Source: Paludibacterium yongneupense DSM 18731 (GTDB taxonomy: Bacteria; Pseudomonadota; Gammaproteobacteria; Burkholderiales; Chromobacteriaceae). From it: DNA of 64,000 nt. Where the stretch lies: NCBI RefSeq assembly GCF_000422925.1, contig NZ_AUGZ01000004.1:372001-436000 (forward strand), written 5' to 3'. Below the pieces are notes generated by a model that made no database searches, had not been told where the DNA came from, and saw nothing but the letters and a program-made list of their open reading frames with translations. Below, in pieces: positions 17,800 to 30,437 of the stretch. The stretch's first letter is position 1. Each line of letters opens with the position of its first letter. Position numbers and translations under genes: made by a program.

Positions 17800-18375
17800 A
17801 TGAGTGTTGAAAAGCGGGTCATAAAAAAATACCCGAACCGTCGTTTGTATGACACGGCGACGAGTTCCTACATAACGCTTGGCGATGTAAAGCAGTTGGT
17901 GCTCGACCAGGTCGACCTTCAGGTCATCGATGCAAAAACCCAGGACGACATCACCCGCAGCGTTTTGCTGCAGATCATTCTCGAAGAGGAAAACGGTGTC
18001 TCGCCGATGTTCAGCTATGAGGTCCTGACACAGTTCATCCGCTTCTACCCGCAGGCGATGCAAGGGATGATGGCTCCTTTCCTGGAAAAAAACCTGCAAC
18101 TGTTTGGCGAGCTGCAGCAGAAACTGCAGGACCAGGCGCGAGCCTTGTATGGAGATAACGTGATATTCAATCCGAAGTTATGGGGAGAATTCACCAAATT
18201 CCAGGGCGCTGGCGTTCCTAATCTGATGTCGAGCTATCTGGAGCAAAGCAGGGGGATGTATCTGGAAATGCAGAATCGCATGCAGGAGCAGGCCAAGCAG
18301 TTGTTCGGCGGTTTCGGTTTTCCCCCTTTCGTCGTACCCGAAGACAAGGATAAGGATGAAGAAGGCAAGTCTTGA
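17800..18375 (+). CDS. phaR: polyhydroxyalkanoate synthesis repressor PhaR
   Basis: 191 residues. The N-terminal DNA-binding domain reads VIKKYPNRRLYDTATSSYITL, the hallmark of PhaR. It is followed by the PHB-accumulation regulatory segment (VLTQFIRFYPQAMQGMMAPFLE). PhaR binds PHA granules and phasin promoters; free PhaR represses phaP until granules form. AGGAG precedes the ATG. The divergent region with phasin contains several TGC/GCA elements (CACTGCACAATGC, GTGCGCAA) that could be its sites (inference). Confidence 0.94.
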   Translation: MSVEKRVIKKYPNRRLYDTATSSYITLGDVKQLVLDQVDLQVIDAKTQDDITRSVLLQIILEEENGVSPMFSYEVLTQFIRFYPQAMQGMMAPFLEKNLQLFGELQQKLQDQARALYGDNVIFNPKLWGEFTKFQGAGVPNLMSSYLEQSRGMYLEMQNRMQEQAKQLFGGFGFPPFVVPEDKDKDEEGKS

Positions 18376-18619
18376 TCCGGGCTGAACGATCGCGTCATCG
18401 CGCGGCGGGGCGAGTCTTGTGGCCAACCCCGCCCGGTAAGGCCCGTCCCTGTGCGCGGCCGTTTCTTTATCCCTTGCGCCCGCTGTTCGTTTTCCTGCCA
18501 CCGTCTGTGGGTAGTTCTCATTACGCTTTTTACTATACGGTGCCGAGTAGTGGTACATTCAAACAATAGGCCGATTTGATACTCTTGGTCAACTCACCTG
18601 AAAGAGATAGATCGCAAGC

Positions 18620-20800
18620 ATGTCGCTACTAACGATGCCAGTTGAGACCCTGCTGTCATTTGGGGTGCCTAGCTGCCTTCCCGAGACGCTATTGCATCAG
18701 GCCAAGGCCATGATGGCGGCTCGCCGCAGTGCATTCATCGTGGTCGTCGATGGAAATGGCACCTCGCTCGGCATCTGGGCGGAGCCGGGGCGCGCTGGCT
18801 TGCGAGGGGGGCGCTCCTACGGCCGAGACATGGCGATAGGCGAAGTCATGGACAGTCCCGTTGCAACCTTGCCGGCCGGAACAACGATAGGGGACGCGGC
18901 CTTGCACTTAAGTGCGCATGCCATCGAGCGCGCCATCGTGTTCTCTGAGTCGGGAGCACTGGGCGTTGTGTCTATCAGCGATATCCTGCACCATCTCGAT
19001 GCCGGCGCCCCGTACGAGGCATCCGCCGCGTCAGGTGTCGCGGCGGACGGTGACGGGCGTGGCCAGCAGGCAGAACTCGCCAGGCTCGCGTCGGAGCGCG
19101 ATCGCGCCGTGTCCGAATTGCGTGCCGTCCGGGCATTGAACCGGCATGTGCTTGATACGATGACCGAAGGCATCATGATTACGGATGCCGAAGGCGCTAT
19201 CTTGTCGGTCAATGCGGCGTTCACTCGCATCAGCGGCTACTCTGCCGAAGAGGCCGTCGGGGCATCGCCCGCAATGTTCAAGTCGGGCTTGTATGCGCCG
19301 GAGTTCTATCGGGATTTCTGGCGGGCGATCATCATACAGGGAGAATGGGGCGGCGAGATGATCAACCGCCACAAGAGCGGTTGTCTGTATACCGAGTACC
19401 TGCACGTCACGACGGTTTACGCCGACGATGGTTCTGTGCGTTGCCGCGTCGCGGTGTTTTCCGATATCACGGAGCGCAAGCAGGCAGAAGACCGGCTGAA
19501 CTATCTGGCCAGCCACGATGTCCTGACCGGATTGCCCAATCGCAGCGCGCTGCTTGAACGCCTGCACGCGAGCATTGCCCGGGCTGCACGGCGCGGCGCC
19601 CGTCTGGCCGTTCTCTGTATCAATCTCGACCGCTTCAAGCGTGTCAACGAAACGCTGGGACGCCATGTGGGGGATGCGGTGCTGGATCTGGCGGCGCGCG
19701 CACTGGTCAAGGCCATGCCTGACCGCGGCATGGTCGCCCGGCTGGCCGGCGATGAGTTCTGCATTCTGCTCGATGGTATCGACAGCCTCGAGCAGGTGGC
19801 GGCTCAGGCCAGGGCCGTGCTGGCGGCGGTGGCCGGTGAGCCGCAGATCGCCGGGCACGGCGTTTACCTTTCCGCCAGCATCGGCGTCAGCCTTTACCCG
19901 GACGATGGCCTGTTGCCCGAGGACTTGCTGGCCAATGCCGATCACGCGATGAACCAGGCCAAAGAGCGCGGCAAGAACACCTTCCAGTTCTACTCCGTGG
20001 ATACGCACTCGCGCGCGCTCGAACAGATGCGCATCGAGTACGACTTGCACCGCGCGCTGGCCGCGCACGAGCTGGAGGTCTGGTACCAGCCCAAGGTCGA
20101 ACTGGCCTCCGGGGGGATCTGCGGGGTGGAAGCCCTGATCCGCTGGCGCCATCCCGTGCTCGGACGGATATCTCCCGAAGCGTTCATCCCGGTTGCCGAG
20201 GACAGTTCCCTGATCGTTGGCGTCGGCGAGTGGGTGTTGCGCGAGGCATGCCGCGCCGCGCTCGACTGGCACCGGCGCGGCTTGATGCCGGGACGCGTCG
20301 CCGTCAACATCTCGGGTCGGCACTTCAAATTCGGGGGAATCGCCGAAACCGTTGGTGCCGTGCTGGCAGAGACGGGGCTGCCGGCACACGTGCTGGAGCT
20401 GGAGGTGACCGAGAGCGTGGCCATGGAGGAGGGCTGCGGCATGAGCGACGTCCTGCTGCGATTGCAGGCACTTGGCGTATTCCTGACGATAGACGATTTC
20501 GGCACCGGCTATTCTTCTCTTTCCTACCTGAAACGTTTGCCGGTGTCGGCAATCAAGATCGACCGCTCATTCGTGACGGGCGTGCACAGCGATCGCGATG
20601 ATGCCGCCATCACCCGCGCGATCATCTCGATGGCGAAGAGTCTGGAACTCGAACTGGTCGCCGAGGGTATCGAAAACAGCGAGCAGTGTGATTTTTTGAT
20701 CGCGGCGGGCTGCCGGATCGGACAGGGCTATTTTTTCAGTCAGCCGCTGACGCGCGAGGCGTTCGAGAAGAGCTTGCTGGCTCAGCGTCCCCTGATCTGA
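18620..20800 (+). CDS. CBS-PAS-GGDEF-EAL cyclic-di-GMP signalling protein
   Basis: 726 residues, soluble. The N-terminus (about 1-130) resembles a CBS-domain pair (MDSPVATLPAGTTIGDAALHL). A PAS domain (about 175-290, MTEGIMITDAEGAILSVN) leads into GGDEF and EAL domains. The GGDEF signature is AGDEF (RLAGDEFCILLD) and no RxxD I-site is in position. The EAL domain keeps EALIRWRHP, LEVTES, IDDFGTGYSSLSYLKRLP, KIDRSF, VAEGIE and FFSQPL. Net phosphodiesterase activity is therefore likely, with the first domain degenerate or regulatory (inference). Adenine nucleotide control through the CBS region is possible. Confidence 0.9.
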   Translation: MSLLTMPVETLLSFGVPSCLPETLLHQAKAMMAARRSAFIVVVDGNGTSLGIWAEPGRAGLRGGRSYGRDMAIGEVMDSPVATLPAGTTIGDAALHLSAHAIERAIVFSESGALGVVSISDILHHLDAGAPYEASAASGVAADGDGRGQQAELARLASERDRAVSELRAVRALNRHVLDTMTEGIMITDAEGAILSVNAAFTRISGYSAEEAVGASPAMFKSGLYAPEFYRDFWRAIIIQGEWGGEMINRHKSGCLYTEYLHVTTVYADDGSVRCRVAVFSDITERKQAEDRLNYLASHDVLTGLPNRSALLERLHASIARAARRGARLAVLCINLDRFKRVNETLGRHVGDAVLDLAARALVKAMPDRGMVARLAGDEFCILLDGIDSLEQVAAQARAVLAAVAGEPQIAGHGVYLSASIGVSLYPDDGLLPEDLLANADHAMNQAKERGKNTFQFYSVDTHSRALEQMRIEYDLHRALAAHELEVWYQPKVELASGGICGVEALIRWRHPVLGRISPEAFIPVAEDSSLIVGVGEWVLREACRAALDWHRRGLMPGRVAVNISGRHFKFGGIAETVGAVLAETGLPAHVLELEVTESVAMEEGCGMSDVLLRLQALGVFLTIDDFGTGYSSLSYLKRLPVSAIKIDRSFVTGVHSDRDDAAITRAIISMAKSLELELVAEGIENSEQCDFLIAAGCRIGQGYFFSQPLTREAFEKSLLAQRPLI

Positions 20801-20818
20801 GCCGGCCAGGGGCCGGGC

Positions 20819-21241
20819 TCAGACCTTGTAGGTGGAGAGCAGGATGCTGGTCTCGGTGGACGATATTCCCTGGATGGTCCGGATATGCCCGAGAACCCGG
20901 TTCAGCTGCTCCAGCGATTCCGCTTGTAACTCGGCCAGGATGTCCCAGCGGCCATTGGTCGAGTGCAGGGTGTGTACGCAGGGCTCCCCGCGCAAAGCCT
21001 GCACCACCGCTTGCGCCTTGTTGCCATCGACGGCGATATTCATCCAGGCACGAATGCGGTGGATATCGGCTTCCGGTTTGAGTCGCACCGTGTAGCCGAC
21101 GATGATTCCACTTTCTTCCAGTTTCGCAATCCGATTCTGTACCGTTGCCCTCGATACCCGCAGCTTCTGTGCCAGCGTCGTTACGGACGTCCTGGCGTCG
21201 TCGCGCAGCAGGGCAAGTAGTTGGTGGTCGGTATCGTTCAT
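20819..21241 (-). CDS. Lrp/AsnC-family transcriptional regulator
   Basis: 140 residues. The helix-turn-helix is in LAQKLRVSRATVQNRIAKLEE and is followed by the alpha-beta RAM effector domain (INIA to VLGHIRTIQGISSTETSILL-like region). It is divergent from arcD across a 464-bp gap. Lrp-type proteins often respond to amino acids, so control of the arginine deiminase genes is a reasonable guess. Confidence 0.9.
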   Translation of the reverse strand: MNDTDHQLLALLRDDARTSVTTLAQKLRVSRATVQNRIAKLEESGIIVGYTVRLKPEADIHRIRAWMNIAVDGNKAQAVVQALRGEPCVHTLHSTNGRWDILAELQAESLEQLNRVLGHIRTIQGISSTETSILLSTYKV

Positions 21242-21705
21242 GATCTGTCGATTTGCTGGTCAATGCTGACGAATTGAAAACAATAAAACAAGTTCGTGCG
21301 ATTTGTACACTTCTATTTAGTATTTTTCTGATCTTATCTCAGCCTTTTTGGCACGCCCCATCTTTCGCCTCTCTGCTCTGGCTAAAACGTTCGTTCCATT
21401 TTGCGTAATAAGCTTGCCGTTTTGTCACTTTTTTCGCCAGTCTTTTCAATTTGTTCACTATGCCTTGACGTCGCCAGGTCAGAGAATGACGGCAGAAGTA
21501 AATAACAAGAAATTGAATAGGCGTCACATATTTATGTGTTTGTGTCTTGCCTTGGGGCTGGCTATGGTAATACCCACGAAACAAGGCGCAGACTTTTGAA
21601 AATAGCAGGGCACGCTCGCTAAATGGATCATTGATTAATTTTCGCATCGCCTGTTGGATTGCTTACGAGTCGGACAAGCGAGGGTTTAATTAATGGGAGG
21701 CAAAA
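21242..21705 (+). other. AT-rich intergenic region upstream of arcDABC
   Basis: 464 bp between the Lrp gene and arcD, clearly more AT-rich than the flanks. I see no coding sequence that holds up. I looked for an FNR/ANR box (TTGAT-N4-ATCAA); the nearest, TTGATTAATTTTCG at about 21632, does not fit. It presumably holds the divergent promoters and Lrp or ArgR sites. Confidence 0.5.
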
Positions 21706-23145
21706 ATGGCAACGGATACACAAACACTGGTTCTGGGCTCCGACAAGCTCAGGCTGGGCGCCCTGACAGCGCTGGTGGTGGGCTCCATGATAGGTGGAGG
21801 GATCTTCTCGCTGCCGCAGAACATGGCGGCCGGCGCCGGTGCCGGGGCCATTGTCCTTGGCTGGATCATCACCTTTTTCGGCATGTTGACACTGGCCTTT
21901 GTTTTTCAGATGCTGGCCAGTCGCAAACCCGAAGTCGATGGCGGCGTATATGGCTATGCCAGAACCGGTTTCGGAAGTTACATGGGTTTTAATTCTGCAT
22001 GGGGTTATTGGATTTCTGCATGGATAGGCAATGTTTCCTATTACGTTGTTATTTTTTCGGCCCTGAGCGCATTCGCGCCCATGTTCGGAGAAGGCAATAC
22101 CCTGTCAGCCATTCTCTGTGCTTCGTTATTATTATGGTGCCTGCATTTTCTGGTGTTGCGCGGCGTCCATAGCGCAGCCTTTATTAATACCGTTACCACC
22201 GTTGCAAAGCTGGTGCCTCTGGCCTTGTTTATCGTGTTGGTCGTGCTCGCATTTCGCGTGCACACCTTCAGCCTCGACTTCTGGGGCAATCCCAAGCTGG
22301 GCTCGGTCGTCGACCAGATAAAGAGCACCATGCTGGTCACGGTATGGGTGTTCATCGGTATCGAGGGAGCCTCGGTCTTTTCTGGACGGGCGGAAAGAAT
22401 GAGCGATGTCGGTCATGCCACCATCATCGGCTTTCTGCTGACAGTCTCGCTGCTGGTTGCGATTTCGCTGCTGTCCCTGGGGGTGATGACACAACCCGAG
22501 CTGGCCGCGCTGAAAAATCCGTCGACTGCCTTCGTGCTGGAACGTGCGGTGGGGAAATGGGGGGCGGTGCTGATGAATCTGGGCCTGGTGATCTCGGTCG
22601 GCGGCGCCTTGCTGGCGTGGACCCTGCTCGCCGCGGAAGTGCCCTACCTTGCCGGCAAGGACGGCACCATGCCCAAGGTGTTTGCCAGGACCAATGAAAA
22701 TGGCGCCCCGATGGTCTCCTTGTGGGTGACCAATGGCTTGGTTCAGCTCTTTCTGATTCTCACCCTGTTCAGCTCTGCCGGCTATCTGGCCCTGCTGTCG
22801 CTGGCGACGTCGATGATTCTGATCCCCTACCTGCTTTGCGCGGGCTATGCCTGGCTGGTCGCTCGCCGCCGCGAGGGCTATGCGGCCGAGGAGAGCAGTG
22901 CGCGCGATCTGGGCATCGCCGGGATCGCCACCCTGTACGGCTTGTGGCTGATCTACGCTGCCGGACTGAAGTATCTGCTGTTGTCGATGATTCTCTATGC
23001 TCCTGGAATTTTGTTCTACCTGTGGGCACGGCGCGAGCAAGGACAGCGGCCTTTCACCAAAGTCGAATGCGGGGTGTGCGCTCTGGTCATCATCTCCGGC
23101 ATCGTTGCCGCGCGGCAGTTGCTCAGCGGTGCCTTGACTCTGTAA
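21706..23145 (+). CDS. arcD: arginine/ornithine antiporter ArcD (APC family)
   Basis: 479 residues with about twelve membrane helices of the basic amino acid/polyamine antiporter family. The N-terminal block [20 protein letters not shown] is the classical APC substrate-binding segment. It should exchange external arginine for internal ornithine. GGGAGG precedes the ATG. First gene of arcDABC, 70 bp before arcA, with an intercistronic hairpin (TGCCGGCC at 23153, GGCCGGCA at 23175). Confidence 0.9.
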   Translation: MATDTQTLVLGSDKLRLGALTALVVGSMIGGGIFSLPQNMAAGAGAGAIVLGWIITFFGMLTLAFVFQMLASRKPEVDGGVYGYARTGFGSYMGFNSAWGYWISAWIGNVSYYVVIFSALSAFAPMFGEGNTLSAILCASLLLWCLHFLVLRGVHSAAFINTVTTVAKLVPLALFIVLVVLAFRVHTFSLDFWGNPKLGSVVDQIKSTMLVTVWVFIGIEGASVFSGRAERMSDVGHATIIGFLLTVSLLVAISLLSLGVMTQPELAALKNPSTAFVLERAVGKWGAVLMNLGLVISVGGALLAWTLLAAEVPYLAGKDGTMPKVFARTNENGAPMVSLWVTNGLVQLFLILTLFSSAGYLALLSLATSMILIPYLLCAGYAWLVARRREGYAAEESSARDLGIAGIATLYGLWLIYAAGLKYLLLSMILYAPGILFYLWARREQGQRPFTKVECGVCALVIISGIVAARQLLSGALTL

Positions 23146-23215
23146 TCCGGTGTGCCGGCCTGCCCGGGGGGACGGGCCGGCATGCCTGAACACAACACTA
23201 TCTGGAGACTGTGTC

Positions 23216-24448
23216 ATGGAAACATTAGGTGTTCATTCCGAATGCGGCAGGCTGCGCTGCGTCATCGTCTGCCGTCCGGGGCTGGCCCACAAACGCCTGA
23301 CGCCGGATAACTGCGATACCTTGTTGTTCGACGATGTGATCTGGGTGGAGCGGGCGCAGCGCGACCACGCCTATATGGTCGAACAGATGGAAGCGCGCGG
23401 GATCGATGTCATCGAACTGCACGAAGCACTGGCCACCGTTCTGGACGACAAGGCCGCGCGGGACTGGATTCTGGATCGCAAGGTGACCGCCGACAATGTC
23501 GGCATCGGCATGCTTGCCGGCATGCGCGAATGGCTCGACAACCTGTCGTCGACACGGCTGGCCGAATACCTGATCGGCGGCATCGCCAAGTATGAACTGC
23601 CGTTCGAGCATAAGGGCTTGTTCGGCGGTTATCTGGAAAACTCGGACTTTGTCCTGCCGCCTATTCCCAATAGTCTGTTTCAGCGTGATCCGAGCTGCTG
23701 GATCTATGGCGGCGTCACACTCAATCCGATGTACTGGCCGGCGCGACGGCAGGAGACCCTGATCTTGCAAGCGGTCTATCAGTTCCATCCCTTCTTTGCC
23801 GGCCGGGTCCGCGTCTGGTGGGGAGACTGCGATATCGACCACGGTCCGGCGACGCTGGAAGGCGGCGATGTGATGCCCATCGGCAATGGCGTCGTCCTGA
23901 TCGGCATGGGGGAACGTACGTCGCCGCAGGCCGTGGTGCAGGTTGCACGTCGCGTGCTAAGCGAAGAGGGGGGGGCGAGGAGGGTCATTGCCTGCCAAAT
24001 GCCGCGCTCGCGAGCGGCGATGCACCTGGATACCGTGTTCAGTTTCCTGGATATCGACCTGATCTCGATGTTCCCGGAAGTCGTGGACAAGATCGTCTGC
24101 ACGACGATAGACCCCACCGGTCGCGGCGACGAGATCCATTCCGGGCGGCAGGAAGGCCGCCACCTGCTCGACCTGATCAAGGACGAGCTCAAGCTGAAAG
24201 ACATTCGCATCATCCAGACCGGCGGCGATGTGTATCAGCGCGAACGCGAACAATGGGACGACGGCAACAATGTGGTGGCGCTTGATCGGCGCACGGTGCT
24301 GGCTTACGACCGCAACACCTATACCAACCGCTTGATGCGCCAGCATGGTGTCGACGTGATCGAGATCCCGGGGGCCGAGCTTGGCCGCGGTCGGGGCGGG
24401 GGCCACTGCATGACCTGCCCGGTCATCCGCGACCCGATCAATCTATGA
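23216..24448 (+). CDS. arcA: arginine deiminase ArcA
   Basis: 410 residues, the normal length. It hydrolyses arginine to citrulline and ammonia. Conserved blocks are [18 protein letters not shown] at the start, [25 protein letters not shown], and the catalytic cysteine in [13 protein letters not shown] near the C-terminus. Start ATG 23216 follows GGAG; an in-frame start at 23150 would run through the intercistronic hairpin. Cytoplasmic; product passes to ArcB. Confidence 0.97.
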   Translation: METLGVHSECGRLRCVIVCRPGLAHKRLTPDNCDTLLFDDVIWVERAQRDHAYMVEQMEARGIDVIELHEALATVLDDKAARDWILDRKVTADNVGIGMLAGMREWLDNLSSTRLAEYLIGGIAKYELPFEHKGLFGGYLENSDFVLPPIPNSLFQRDPSCWIYGGVTLNPMYWPARRQETLILQAVYQFHPFFAGRVRVWWGDCDIDHGPATLEGGDVMPIGNGVVLIGMGERTSPQAVVQVARRVLSEEGGARRVIACQMPRSRAAMHLDTVFSFLDIDLISMFPEVVDKIVCTTIDPTGRGDEIHSGRQEGRHLLDLIKDELKLKDIRIIQTGGDVYQREREQWDDGNNVVALDRRTVLAYDRNTYTNRLMRQHGVDVIEIPGAELGRGRGGGHCMTCPVIRDPINL

Positions 24449-24523
24449 CGGGCGGCCTAGCCCCCTGCCTGATCCGCAACGGACCCGGTGTCCGTCCACC
24501 TTATCGATTTAAGGAGTTTTGAC

Positions 24524-25534
24524 ATGGCTTTCAATCTGCGCAATCGCAATTTTCTGGAGATTCTCGATTTCACCCCGCGCGAGATCCGTTACTTGCTCGA
24601 CCTGGCGCGCGACCTCAAGCGCGCCAAGTATGCGGGCACCGAGCAGCAGCACCTGAAGGGCAAGAACGTCGCGTTGATCTTCGAGAAGACCTCGACCCGT
24701 ACCCGCTGCGCCTTCGAGGTCGCATGCTTCGATCAGGGCGCCAATGTGTCCTACATCGGGCCGTCGGGCTCGCAAATCGGTCACAAGGAGTCGATGAAGG
24801 ATACGGCGCGTGTTCTCGGCCGTATGTACGACGCGATCGAATACCGTGGCTTTAGCCAGGCCATGGTCGAAAACGAGCTGGCCGCCTACGCCGGCGTGCC
24901 GGTATATAACGGACTGACCAATGAGGCACATCCGACGCAAATGCTGGCCGACGTCCTGACCATGTGGGAGAACAGCGACAAGCCTATCTCATCCATCAGC
25001 TACACCTATCTTGGCGATGCACGCAACAATATGGGCAATTCGCTGCTGGTCATCGGCTCCAAACTCGGAATGGACGTGAGAATCGGCGCGCCGCGCCATC
25101 TGTGGCCGAGTGAAGATCTGGTGGCAAAGTGCATGGCGATCGCAGAGCAAACCGGAGCGCGGCTGACCCTGACCGAAGACGCGGGTGAAGCCGTGCTCAA
25201 TACCGATTTCATCCATACCGATATCTGGGTCTCGATGGGCGAGCCGGCCGAAGTCTGGGATGAACGCATCCGTCTGCTCAAACCCTATCAGGTCAACGCC
25301 GGGTTGATGCGCGCGGCGGCGAACCCCAAGGTCCGCTTCATGCATTGCCTGCCGTCCTATCACAACAGCGAAACGGCGGTCGGACGCCAGATTGCCGAAC
25401 GCTATCCGGAGCTGTCCGGCGGCATTGAAGTGACCGAGGAGGTGTTCGAATCAGATGCCTGCCTGGCCTTCGAGCAAGCGGAAAACCGCCTGCACACGAT
25501 CAAGGCGGTACTGGTCTCCACCCTGGCCGGCTGA
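24524..25534 (+). CDS. arcB: catabolic ornithine carbamoyltransferase ArcB
   Basis: 336 residues. Carbamoyl-phosphate site STRTR (residues about 55-60), HPTQ near 135 and HCLPSYH near 270 are intact. In the deiminase pathway it runs phosphorolytically: citrulline plus phosphate gives ornithine and carbamoyl phosphate. AAGGAG precedes ATG 24524. Placement between arcA and arcC supports a catabolic rather than biosynthetic role. Confidence 0.96.
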   Translation: MAFNLRNRNFLEILDFTPREIRYLLDLARDLKRAKYAGTEQQHLKGKNVALIFEKTSTRTRCAFEVACFDQGANVSYIGPSGSQIGHKESMKDTARVLGRMYDAIEYRGFSQAMVENELAAYAGVPVYNGLTNEAHPTQMLADVLTMWENSDKPISSISYTYLGDARNNMGNSLLVIGSKLGMDVRIGAPRHLWPSEDLVAKCMAIAEQTGARLTLTEDAGEAVLNTDFIHTDIWVSMGEPAEVWDERIRLLKPYQVNAGLMRAAANPKVRFMHCLPSYHNSETAVGRQIAERYPELSGGIEVTEEVFESDACLAFEQAENRLHTIKAVLVSTLAG

Positions 25535-25598
25535 TTCCCGCGCGGTCGCCCGCCCTTGCCGGCGGCCGCCATTTACGACATGCATCGAGGAGAGAGAA

Positions 25599-26549
25599 AT
25601 GAGAATCGTCGTCGCTCTGGGCGGGAACGCTCTACAACGCCGCGGGGAAGCCATGACCGCCGAAAACCAGCGCAGCAATGTGCGGGTGGCGGCCGAGCAA
25701 CTGGCCGCTGTCACCAGCATGGGGCACAGTCTGGTCATGTGCCACGGCAACGGGCCGCAGGTCGGCCTGCTCGGTCTGCAGAACGAGGCGTACAGCCGCC
25801 ATGTCGACAGCAAGGTGACGCCTTACCCGCTGGATGTCCTGGGGGCGCAGACCGAGGGCATGATCGGCTATATGATCGAACAGGAACTGGGCAATGTCCT
25901 GCCCTTCGACGTGCCGATGGCAACCATTCTGACCCAGGTCGAAGTCGACGCCGCCGACCCGGCTTTCGGCAACCCGAGTAAATTCGTGGGGCCGGTCTAC
26001 TCGAAGGATGAAGCCGAAAAGCTGGCTCTGGTCAACGGCTGGACCGTCAAGCCCGACGGCAAATATTACCGGCGCGTGGTGGCGAGCCCCATCCCGCGCC
26101 GCATCTTCGAGCTGCGTCCGATCAAATGGCTGATCGAGAAGGGGGTGGTGGTCATCGCCGCCGGCGGCGGCGGGATTCCGACGATGTACGATAGCACCGG
26201 CCGGCTCTTGTCCGGCGTCGAGGCCGTGATCGACAAGGATCTCGCGTCCGGCTTGCTGGCGCGCGAGGTCGAGGCCGATATGTTTGTGATCGCGACTGAC
26301 GTGACGGCGGTGTATTCCGGTTGGGGGACGCCCGAAGCGTGCGCCGTGCAGCGTGCACATCCGGACGAGCTCGACAAACAGGGCTTCGCCGCGGGCTCGA
26401 TGGGGCCGAAAGTGCTGGCGGCTTGCGAGTTCGCGCGCAAGACCGGCAAGCCGGCTGTGATCGGCGCCTTGGCCGACATCGAGAAAATCGTCAGGGGCGA
26501 GGCCGGCACCACGGTCAGTACCGCCAAGCCCGGCATCGACTGGTACTGA
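25599..26549 (+). CDS. arcC: carbamate kinase ArcC
   Basis: 316 residues. It transfers phosphate from carbamoyl phosphate to ADP, the ATP-yielding step. The N-terminus [17 protein letters not shown] and the later blocks [15 protein letters not shown] and [13 protein letters not shown] are those of the amino-acid kinase fold. GAGGAGAG precedes the ATG. Last gene of arcDABC, followed by a strong shared terminator. Confidence 0.96.
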   Translation: MRIVVALGGNALQRRGEAMTAENQRSNVRVAAEQLAAVTSMGHSLVMCHGNGPQVGLLGLQNEAYSRHVDSKVTPYPLDVLGAQTEGMIGYMIEQELGNVLPFDVPMATILTQVEVDAADPAFGNPSKFVGPVYSKDEAEKLALVNGWTVKPDGKYYRRVVASPIPRRIFELRPIKWLIEKGVVVIAAGGGGIPTMYDSTGRLLSGVEAVIDKDLASGLLAREVEADMFVIATDVTAVYSGWGTPEACAVQRAHPDELDKQGFAAGSMGPKVLAACEFARKTGKPAVIGALADIEKIVRGEAGTTVSTAKPGIDWY

Positions 26550-26565
26550 GCCGCGCCTGCATGCG

Positions 26566-26602
26566 AAAAACCCCCGGCGCCATCAGGCGCCGGGGGTTTT
26601 TT
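26566..26602. terminator. bidirectional terminator between arcC and serS
   Basis: AACCCCCGGCGCC-ATCA-GGCGCCGGGGGTT stem flanked by A-tract and T-tract; serves both convergent genes. Confidence 0.92.
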
Positions 26603-26615
26603 GCGGACGAGCGGA

Positions 26616-28460
<1,845 letters not shown>

Positions 28461-29765
28461 TCAGGACGTGCCGGCGTCGCGGTCGAGTTCGCGCAGAAAG
28501 GCCAGCTTTTCGGCGATCTTGCTTTCCAGTCCGCGCGGGACGGGGCGGTACCATTGCGGTTCGGCCATCCCTTCCGGCAAGTAGGTTTCGCCGGCGGCAT
28601 AGGCATGCGGCTCATCGTGGGCATAGCGGTAGTCGTGCCCGTAGCCCAGCTCCTTCATCAGCTTGGTGGGGGCGTTGCGCAAATGGACCGGCACCTCGCG
28701 CGAACCGTCCTGCTTGACGAAGGCGCGCGCCTGATTGTAGGCCATATAACCGGCATTGCTCTTGGCGGCAACCGCCAGATAGACGACGGCCTGCCCGAGC
28801 GCGAGCTCGCCTTCGGGCGAACCCAGTCGCTCGAAGGTGGCGGCGGCATCGTTGGCAATCTGCATGGCGCGGGGATCGGCCAGCCCGATGTCTTCCCAGG
28901 CCATGCGTATGATGCGCCGCGACAGATAGCGCGGATCGGCGCCCCCGTCCAGCATCCGGCACAGCCAGTACAGCGCCGCGTCGGGGTTGGAACCGCGCAC
29001 CGACTTGTGCAGTGCGGAAATCTGGTCGTAGAAATTGTCGCCGCCCTTGTCGAAACGGCGGGCATTGAGCGTCAGCGCGTTTTCGATGAACGCCGGCGTG
29101 ATGCGGGCCTGGCCGGCCGCGCCGGCGGCTGTCTGAGTTTGTTCCAGCAAGTTGAGCAGGCGGCGCGCATCGCCATCGGCATAACCGACCAGCGTGTCGA
29201 TGGCGGCGGCGTCGAATTCGAGATGCGATAGCGCCTTTGCCCGCGCGCGTTCGACCAGCCGCTTGAGTTCGCTCTCGGTCAGCGATTGCAGCACGTAGAC
29301 CTGTGCCCGCGACAGCAGGGCCGAATTGACTTCGAACGACGGATTCTCCGTGGTGGCGCCGATGAAGGTGACCAGCCCCGACTCGACATAGGGTAGCAGC
29401 GCATCCTGCTGCGATTTGTTGAAACGGTGGATCTCATCGACAAACAGGATGGTCTTGCGGTTGTGGGCGAGATTCTGCTCGGCGCGTTCCATGGCCGCGC
29501 GGATGTCCTTGACCCCGGCGAACACGGCCGACAAGGCGATGAACTCGCAGCCGAAGGCATGCGCCGTCAGCCGGGCCAGCGTGGTCTTGCCGACGCCGGG
29601 TGGGCCCCACAAAATCATCGAATGCGCCTTGCCGGACTCGAAGGCGAGCCGCAGGGGCTTGCCGGCGCCCAGCAGGTGACTCTGACCGATGACCTCGTCC
29701 AGCGTCTGCGGCCGCAGCGATTCGGCCAGCGGCGGGGTCGGTTCGACCCGGAACAGGTCAGACAT
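28461..29765 (-). CDS. rarA: replication-associated recombination protein RarA
   Basis: 434-residue AAA+ ATPase related to clamp loaders (MgsA/WRNIP1). Walker A is WGPPGVGKTTLAR, Walker B ILFVDEIHRFNKSQQD, and sensor 1 TFIGATTENPSFEVN. It acts at stalled forks. Start ATG 29765 (MSDLFRVEP) is preferred to one at 29780. It lies between lolA and serS. Confidence 0.95.
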   Translation of the reverse strand: MSDLFRVEPTPPLAESLRPQTLDEVIGQSHLLGAGKPLRLAFESGKAHSMILWGPPGVGKTTLARLTAHAFGCEFIALSAVFAGVKDIRAAMERAEQNLAHNRKTILFVDEIHRFNKSQQDALLPYVESGLVTFIGATTENPSFEVNSALLSRAQVYVLQSLTESELKRLVERARAKALSHLEFDAAAIDTLVGYADGDARRLLNLLEQTQTAAGAAGQARITPAFIENALTLNARRFDKGGDNFYDQISALHKSVRGSNPDAALYWLCRMLDGGADPRYLSRRIIRMAWEDIGLADPRAMQIANDAAATFERLGSPEGELALGQAVVYLAVAAKSNAGYMAYNQARAFVKQDGSREVPVHLRNAPTKLMKELGYGHDYRYAHDEPHAYAAGETYLPEGMAEPQWYRPVPRGLESKIAEKLAFLRELDRDAGTS

Positions 29766-29828
29766 GGAACACTCCGGCAAAGAAGGACGGCGAGGAGAAA
29801 GAGTCGAATGCGGGCACGGTCGTGCGCC

Positions 29829-30437
29829 TCAGTTGCTGATCACATCCACCCCTTTGGGCGGGGTGAAGCGGAACAGGGCGCCGTCCAGCGCGGGATTCTT
29901 GCGCAGGGCGGTAAATGTGATGTGGGTCGAATTGCCGAAATTGTCGGTCAGCTGCATCTCGATCAGGCTATTGTCGCGAAACCCCATGCGGATTCCGCTG
30001 AAGGTGTTCTCCGCTTTTCTGGGCGAGGCCGACAGCCACTCGATCGCTCCTTGCTTGCCGGCTTCCTTGAGCACGTAGTCGCGCTCGATGGCATTGCTGC
30101 CGGCAAGCAGGGCCGCCGGGCTGGAACCCAGGGCCGCGTCCAGCGGGTGGGTGGTGACCTGGGCGAGTTCCAGATCGTAGATCCACAAGCGCTTGCCATC
30201 GCCGACAATCAGTTGCCGGTACGGCTTGTCGTAGGACCAGCGGAAGCGGCCGGGACGCGAGATGCTCAGCGTGCCGCTGGCTTCGTCATGTTTGTTCTTG
30301 GAGGTGACCACTTGCGTGAAATTCGCAGCCAGCGTGCTGCTGCCGGCGATGAACGCCTTCAGCTGCGGAATGGCCGCCGCGTATAGCGGCAGCGGCAGGC
30401 TTGCGCATAGCGCGGCTGCCAGTATCAGTTTTTTCAT
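29829..30437 (-). CDS. lolA: outer-membrane lipoprotein carrier protein LolA
   Basis: 202 residues with a cleavable signal peptide (MKKLILAAALCASLPLPLYA). The mature part has the LolA beta-barrel pattern (FTQVVTSKNKHDEASGTLSI, RFRWSYDKPYRQLIVGDG). It carries lipoproteins across the periplasm from LolCDE to LolB. It lies 63 bp upstream of rarA on the same strand. Confidence 0.94.
   Translation of the reverse strand: MKKLILAAALCASLPLPLYAAAIPQLKAFIAGSSTLAANFTQVVTSKNKHDEASGTLSISRPGRFRWSYDKPYRQLIVGDGKRLWIYDLELAQVTTHPLDAALGSSPAALLAGSNAIERDYVLKEAGKQGAIEWLSASPRKAENTFSGIRMGFRDNSLIEMQLTDNFGNSTHITFTALRKNPALDGALFRFTPPKGVDVISN

Noticed and set aside
21625-21650. FNR/ANR box upstream of arcD
   Set aside because: TTGATTAATTTTCG keeps only one half-site; the ATCAA half is missing.
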